Positions 57,280 to 64,000 of a stretch of 64,000 nucleotides of DNA are shown piece after piece. The notes below the pieces were generated by a model. The model was not told the DNA's origin. It searched no databases and saw only the letters and a list, made by a program, of their open reading frames with translations. Position 1 is the stretch's first letter; every line of letters starts with the position of its first letter. The position numbers and the translations under genes were made by a program. Origin of the DNA: Atopsyche davidsoni (Eukaryota; Arthropoda; Insecta; Trichoptera; Hydrobiosidae). The DNA lies in the NCBI GenBank assembly GCA_022113835.1, contig JAILWY010000019.1:7402001-7466000 (forward strand). Direction: 5' to 3'.

Positions 57280-58749
57280 CATAGTGGTAATACACATTAC
57301 ATAGAAGATAACATCACTTTTATCGTGGTGTCAACTTTTATATTATATTTTTTTTACAGAATGAATTTTGATATTTTTTATTCAAATAAATATTTTTGTG
57401 ATTTCTGGGTTGGTGAAACTGTCACACGATAAAACTGGAAAATCACTTTTTTTTTTATAAACAACCTCAGATTGTCACAGTTTTAATATGTTTTTTGAGA
57501 AAGAGGTAGCAAATAAATAAAGTTTAGAAAGCATTTAAAAGCAGTTGCAGCTGTATCTGTCTTAGTACTTCTTTGACACACCGATAAATCACAGAATGCC
57601 TGCAGAGGGGTTTTCGTTAAAAATATATTTCTTCACCCAGATTCAAACCCGAGGCTCCTTGATCTCCAAGACCATCCACGCCCCTGAAATGGCTGAAAGA
57701 AGTCCATAAAATCTCCAAGGTTTATTCAATATTTTAGACAGAGAGTACTTGGTGATCGGTGACCGGTGTGACCAGTTTCGTTTGATAATGCCAACGTGAA
57801 AGGTTATTTTATTTAAAGTAATATCTAGGATTATCAAGAAAACTGGTAACTTCGACTTGCGGATGGTAGTAGTGTGGGTAATATTGTTGTGTTTTTACAC
57901 AACAATAAAAAAAAACACGTCATGATGGTTGCAAGCCCATGGATTCCAATCGTCTTGAAGTACCGATCTATAAACTTTACGTCTGACCTGATTTCAGTTA
58001 GAGTCTTCAATAGTAGCTAAAGTCCTTAATCTTTTTTTTTATTATGCTTAGTCAGTGTCATGAGTGTAGCAAGTATTCATAATATTATTTTCAGTAGCAT
58101 AATTCCAAAAATAAATTGATGGTTACTTCGTTTGATGACATGAAACAAAGTTAGTTAATCCCACAACCCTTGAAAATCAAAACAATAATATTATTCATTT
58201 ATTTAAAATCTCCTGAAGTGTTTGGCGAAATGCAAAGTAAAAAAAAACTTCGTTCATATTAAAAGCAACAAGTTTTTTATACTTTATAGCCTTCGTTGAA
58301 TGGGGATTTATCTTGCACTAGTTTAGAGACTATCGAGAAAACATTTCAATCGTAGTATTGATAGTAAAAAAGGCCAGAGCTCAATAGTCAAGGTCGTCCG
58401 TGCTTGAATGATTGAATGCCCCGATACAGATTATTAAATGTTATGCTACAGATATTTGTCATGGCTATGCCAGTAAAAAGTTTCAATACAGCCATTTTTT
58501 ACCGCCTCGTGGTACAGTTGTTAGCGTACTTGTTTGCCAACCGCGTTGTCTATAACCTTTTGCAGTTTTATTCCGACTCGGTTGAATGTATTCAATTTCA
58601 ACGCTGATACCTGAGTTACACCAAAATGAACACAGTCGCAATCGCATCTAATTGTTGCCACCTGCTTGCCTTCTTGCGTTTTCAATATTTCTTATTCAAA
58701 CGTTTATAACTGACAACTCTCATTTATACACAGCTCTCTTGTTGCATAT

Positions 58750-58788
<39 letters not shown>

Positions 58789-58800
58789 CTTGAACGTTGA
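57280..58800. other. Intergenic, no supported gene
   Basis: AT-rich. Contains a fold-back family arm (57737-57815) and a TA microsatellite (58751-58788). Confidence 0.55.
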
Positions 58801-58810
58801 TCTTTATTGT

Positions 58811-59600
58811 TACGAAAAATGTGGCCAAATTAAGAGACCTTTCGATTCTTTACCAACGTTAAGAGTTCCCTTTCTTTGCGCATTCTGTGCAAGACTCTTT
58901 TATTTGTGACGGGGTTTTAAAGATTCTCCTATATAGTCTCAATTCTTTGCATGTCTGATGCCTCTCCTCATAGGAGGTTATATCCCTATTCTGGGCCAGT
59001 CTAACCAATTCGGCTGCACTTTCGATCCCCAGAAAATTCAACTTCCTTCTTCCAATGCCCCTTTTTCCTTCGATTTTTCCTTGGTCAATCAGCTGGAGGA
59101 TGCCATACTTATTGTTACGAAAAATGTGGCCAAAATAAGAGACCATTCGCTTCTTTACCAACGTCAAGAGTTCCCTTTCTTTGCGCATTTTGTGTAAGAC
59201 CCTTTCATTTATGACGCGGTCGACCCATGGTATCTTAAGGATTCTTCTGTATAGCTTCAATTCTACGCATAGTAGTGTCCAATGTTCTACTCTATAAAGG
59301 AGAACCGAGACGACTTAACATTTGGTGAATCTCCAGCAAGATTTCAAGGTCATATATCTCTTTAGCGTAGTACTTTTCTCAAATTATAAAATGTACTGCG
59401 TGCTGTCTCAGTCCTCACTTTAATTTCCTGATTAAGATCCCAGTTTTCATTCAACCAGCTGCCCAAATACCTAAATCTTTTAACTCGATACACTACTTTG
59501 CTGTCGATGTAGATATTAAAGTTGACAGTCAACTCTCTGCTGACAAACATTGCTTTCGTTTTTTTTTATGTTCACAATCGTCTAGGGCCTCGTTAAGAAT
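58811..59600 (-). pseudogene. Non-LTR retrotransposon, reverse-transcriptase C-terminal region
   Basis: Minus-strand frames read FRYLGSWLNENWDLNQEI (59362-59550), then KLYRRILKIPWVDRVINERV, SYFGHIFRNNKYGILQLID and EGKRGIGRRKLNFLG (59260-58963). These are the C-terminal segments typical of insect non-LTR endonuclease/reverse-transcriptase elements. 58811-58955 is a second, tandem partial copy of the tail. No RT catalytic core (YxDD) is present, so it is a dead 3' fragment. Confidence 0.85.
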
Positions 59601-59609
59601 TAGTTCGGA

Positions 59610-59695
59610 GTTAAATAACATCGGAGGATAGGGATAGGGATATGTCCGAGGAAATGGTCACCAACCTCCTATGAGGAGAGGCAACAGAAGAAGAA
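59610..59695 (+). mobile_element. LINE tail in opposite orientation
   Basis: 'gaggaaatggtcaccaacct', 'ctatgaggagaggcaac' and an (AGA)n tail, the sense 3' terminus. It is inverted relative to the adjacent fragment and shows the intact tail of the family. Confidence 0.75.
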
Positions 59696-59699
59696 GATC

Positions 59700-60540
59700 G
59701 TTGATCCTATCTATATTCCATACCTCTATACGTAATTAATTTTTCGATTTTTCTTTTATATTTTCATATTGCATACTACTATATCTTAAATCTTCCATTT
59801 ATTCTGGTCCTGTACATTCGATTATTTTATAATGTTTGGGCTTGTATACTTTCTTATACGTCTTAAACTAATAACTTCCACTCGTACTGATCACGCTTTT
59901 TAGATTATAATTTAATTTTACTTTGCTAACGTCTGTTTCTATTAACTTCCATCGATATGACTGATGACATTAGTTTGTGAGATGCTTTTAATTTAGCTTC
60001 CTTTCCCTGGACCGGCAGGCTTTATTTGCTCGTAGTTTAGACGTCTTTTGGTGGCCTTGTGAATATTCTTATTAATATCAACTTCATATCACATTGTTTA
60101 TAAATGCTTTCTTGCCTTATAAGCCAATAATTTTCTTTCACTTTTAATTTATCACATTTTTTAAAAAGTAATATGTTTATTTAACAGGGATCCTGTATAT
60201 TATATTACTCCACACGTCTTTCTAATTACTTCCGTGATCATTTATATATTTTTTTATTGCGTACATTTATATCTAAAACTTTCCCTCATATTAATCCTAG
60301 ACATTTTCTTTCCATACTGATTCTTCCCCCAATGATATTGTATATTCTCTTAAGCATCTAAAACTTAATACTGATTATATTTGCTTTCTTATTGCATACC
60401 TCTGAATATTGTATTATGATATATCTCCATATCTAATGACTCGTATATTATCTTATTATATACGTCCACAGCTAATATCTCCCTTTTACTCTGATTGTAA
60501 ATATTCTCTTAATCCTGGTGCGTCTTGTTTTCTGCGGTTA
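59700..60540. repeat. Pyrimidine-biased quasi-periodic region
   Basis: Plus strand is T/C-rich with recurring motifs such as 'ctaataacttcc', 'tatattctctt' and 'actgatta' at irregular spacing of roughly 75-110 bp. It may be a decayed minisatellite; no coding frame. Confidence 0.35.
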
Positions 60541-62360
60541 AGTTTAAAATTTTTAAAATGACCTTATTTTTAATTGTTTGTTTTTATCAGAAACCCGTAT
60601 TTACAAATGACGTTTAAAAAAATGTGGAACTCTTTTGAGTTAATAAAAATTACAAGTCGAGTCTTCAAACAGCTCATTGAATATGATCATACGTTCGACA
60701 ATTACCATAAAAACAGAAGCAATCAAACAATAAAAACTAAGCATTTAAAAAAAATAAAATTACAAAACATTAGATAAGCTTTGAAACTGTTTTTTATTAT
60801 TATTTATTCTGTGACCGGAAAACGCCTGAGCTCAGATATTCTTAATGAAGAATATAAAATCAAACTATTCTGAAATAGTAGGAGACCAAAAAAGAAAATA
60901 GGGAGGATAAGAAAATAAGCAGATGGTTCAAGCAGTTGGAAACATTCGAGAGCAATTGTCCGGAAAAACCCTAAATATCTCATGCTCACCTCCACGAGCG
61001 GGAGACATCGAAACAAAGGCATCTGAAGTATATAACCTAAGACTATTGGCATTCACGAAAGGGTATGTAGGTGAGCAGTTTTTAAAGTGATTAGAAGCAG
61101 CCATTTGCCATTTTACATGCAAAGGTCACAAACATGCCAATGCCTGCATCACAGATATTTAAAGAGGAACTTCAAGTTTTAGTTTAGGTATTGAATATAG
61201 TCTAAGTAGGAAGAAGCGATCAAATTCCAATCATGGCCTAAATTGTTGCACCTCCAATATCACTCGCCATTTTGGATTCATAGATATTACTGAAAACTTA
61301 ATTCTAAGAGATTCAATCTGCCATTTAGGGAATTTGTTCGACAAGCTCACATATAATAAAATAAACTCATATTTAATCTTCTTGCGTGCGCTTCACCGCA
61401 AAGTGTATTTTATTGGTCTCTTACTCAAAAATTGTAGACTCATAAAAAACGGTAATGTCGTCTTTACATTTACCACGGTTGCAGCTTGGATGAGCTGCAG
61501 GTCCCTCGTTTAGGAAATCAATCCTGATGGATGTAACTTTAAAGTATAGGAGATTTATGGGTTCATTATTTAGGTAATCGAATTCCGTTGGATGTAAATT
61601 TGTAGGAGTACAACTTCTTTTCGACAAGGCCACAAAACACAACACACGAGTAAGTTTTAACGCAGTAATTTAAAGGTTTCTCGTTGAGGTAATCGAATCG
61701 ACTGGGTGTAACAATAAAATAATTCCATAAGCTAAGAAATACGAAAACAAGTATATATTAAAAAAAAAAAAAAGGAAACCTTGAACCTTGAGAGTTTGGG
61801 TACTTTATAACTCTTCACTAATAAACAAAAACTTCTGTGACCCGATCCCTTCAAAGCGTATTAAGGTCCGCTACTGTACAATTATGTCCTGATCTTAACT
61901 TGCCTATAATATAAAAAAGACAATTTCGTACCTTCGATGGCATGGATTACACGAAAGTACCTTTAAAGCGGCGGGGCGGGCGCGCACCACATGTTGACGA
62001 TCCTCGCGGCCAACAGATTCGGTTGAGCACAGACCGGCGCTGGAGTCGAGTCACCATAAGGTTAACCGCATTCTCAAACAGAAAACTTTCACCGGAGAGG
62101 CGCGGAGGGGGGCCACTAATGACAAAAACAATATCGATCCCCGGGACAGCACTCTTCGCTCGAGGTGGGACACATCGATCGACGCAATTCAACTACCGAA
62201 AAAATAATCGATATTTTCATCATCATTGCGCTATAATGGAATACCACACCACAGCTACACTTAAAAAACACAAAAATGATAGGACGCTATTGAGTATTTA
62301 CCGTTGTAAATATTCAATGTAAATACAGTGTTTTCGTTTGTGCTACAACGTTTGCCAATG
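60541..62360. other. Intergenic, no supported gene
   Basis: AT-rich, apart from a GC-rich patch at 61960-62190 that is open on the plus strand (61942-62322) without splice or homology support. Confidence 0.5.
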
Positions 62361-62362
62361 TT

Positions 62363-62495
62363 CATTTCTTCTTCGTCAAGTGTCAGAGAAGGTCGGCGAC
62401 CATTTCACCGAGCATACACTCATGCTGAACAAGTATTCACGGTTTTGTAAGGGAAAAATAGTGAAGTGCCTGGACTCTTCTACGCCGTTATTTAC
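62363..62495 (-). repeat. SINE-like family copy, partial
   Basis: Antisense: 'cttcttcgtcaagtgtcaga' to 'tggactcttctacgccg'. Confidence 0.7.
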
Positions 62496-63321
62496 TTAAT
62501 TATAAATTATTCGTGATCAATAAGACATAACCAGTTCTTGGTATTATTTTATTTTTAAATTTAATACTACAGCACTTTATTAAATCAAATGATCGATTAT
62601 CCGATTCCCAAAATTCGTAATCGAATGCGCCCAACATTATTCTTCGCTGCAACGTCTATCGATCAGCATATTCTACCAAACAGCAAAGCTGTCGCCAGGC
62701 CTTGGGCTATTCCTGAAGATGCTGTCTGATATTCCTGAAAGAACTGTAAAAATTAACTATCCAATAAATCAGCATTTTCCACGCATAAAAATTATTGTGT
62801 ATGACATATGTTCTTAGGTAATCGATTCAAGCATAAAACAACCAGAAAATAACTAAACAGCAAAAACTGAATACATCAACTACACTCTTAAAAAAAAATT
62901 AAATTATAAGATTATTTATTATTAATTCAGAAAATTTACAATAATTCTTATGGTGTGTGACTATCCCCTGATCCTGCGCGTAGGTTGTGGGGCTTATTTT
63001 CGTTATTGTGTTACGTGGGGAAAATATGTGCAAAAACTCGTTTTCTGCACGAGTTGATGAATAAATAAAATAAATAACCAAGTACAAAAAACGACTTAAA
63101 TACTTGCATACACCACAGGAGCATTGAGATGCGATAGACGTGGGGTTTTTGATTCAAATCCCACTAGTATTGTAATAAATATCGAGTATTTTTTTTTTAC
63201 ATCGTTTCTAATGTGAATCGATTATAATTATCTAAATTTGGATGTCTCTGACGCACTGATAAAATTAAAAATAATATACTATATATCGCAATACGAAGAG
63301 TTTTTTTTTTAGTTTAAAAGA

Positions 63322-63656
63322 CCTTCATTAAGTGCCTCTCCTCGGAGGCGGTTGTCGATAATTTCACTGAGCATATACTCATGCTGAGCCAGTGTTCGTG
63401 GTTTTCTAAGGGGAAAATAGTGTAGTGGGTCCCCAGGTCTTTCTACACCACAATGGCATTATTATATAATCCTTTCCTTACAATGCTCTGGCATTTAGAT
63501 CTGGTACTCCTTCTGCATTAAGTTACAAAAACAATATCAGGAGCCTCCCACTGCCCTCCACAATCATTCCAGGTTCACTACTCTATTACCGATCCTTTAC
63601 ACACGCTCAGGGTCCTCAGGCAGCCATGCACAAGCAACAGAATGGGGAGAGCGGGG
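63322..63656 (-). repeat. SINE-like family, full-length antisense copy
   Basis: Counterpart of 56730-57060: from 'ccttcattaagtgcctctcc' to 'caagcaacagaatgggg'. The two copies define the family's full length of about 330 bp. Confidence 0.88.
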
Positions 63657-64000
63657 ACCTTTTATAACCTTGTTTAAATTGACGCCGTTGGATTCTTCAA
63701 GTTAGAAATGTGTAAAAGCGTAAAATAATGGTAAATTAAAATATGATGTTTATAAACGTGATTAATTTAAACCTGTTCTTGTAAATGACTTCATAAAATG
63801 AATGTTGATTAAGACATTTAGCTAAGCAATTCTTAAATCAGTGGTTGAAGTGTACGTAAAAAATAATTTTGATTATGTTGTATAGTATATACAACATAAT
63901 AAAAATTACTTTTTTATGAAATAATGTTTACCAAAGACAAACTGTATAGTGCAGAAAATGTTAAACTGTGTAGTTAAATAATCATTTTAAATATTTGAAA

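Noticed and set aside
61942..62322. 126-codon plus ORF
   Set aside because: GC-rich patch without recognisable motifs, splice sites or promoter. Kept only as a note in the intergenic entry.

Overview
The window is nuclear DNA from an insect (order not resolved). Evidence: GT-AG split genes with GC-rich, high-GC3 exons in AT-rich non-coding DNA; arthropod-type Inr/DPE and TATA/Inr core promoters; short (CCTAA)n tracts; and an insect-style load of hAT, piggyBac, Tc1-like, Penelope-like and non-LTR relics. Nothing prokaryotic was seen.

Three protein-coding genes can be rebuilt exon by exon, with splice phases that agree throughout. (1) Plus strand, 1116-16797: a ten-exon gene for a secreted 914-residue low-complexity protein. 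(2) Plus strand, first exon about 18697, CDS 24158-31980: D-3-phosphoglycerate dehydrogenase (PHGDH), 327 residues in seven coding exons, with all three catalytic residues. (3) Minus strand, 47692-33848: a six-exon gene for a secreted 228-residue protein built like gene 1. Genes 1 and 3 both start with a tiny exon (14 and 17 coding nt) that splits the signal peptide in phase 2, followed by exons that each carry a short Arg-rich patch plus an acidic or Pro/Ala/Ser/Thr linker. They look like divergent paralogues flanking PHGDH. I cannot name this family. PHGDH and gene 3 converge tail to tail.

Both secreted-protein genes contain in-phase, exon-like segments inside introns or the 3' UTR that could be alternative terminal exons (4467-4600, 37246-37109, 33706-33627). 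These and the Arg-patch family are the most novel material here.

The rest is introns and intergenic DNA with transposon relics, several of them nested and datable by target-site duplications. They include a hAT MITE inside a Penelope-like GIY-YIG endonuclease relic, a piggyBac-type MITE inside a LINE fragment with the empty site preserved elsewhere in the window, a Tc1 relic inside a hAT MITE, and a piggyBac MITE in the loop of a fold-back repeat. A dispersed SINE-like family shares its 3' tail with the LINE. From about 48.1 kb to the end there is no gene I can support on either strand.
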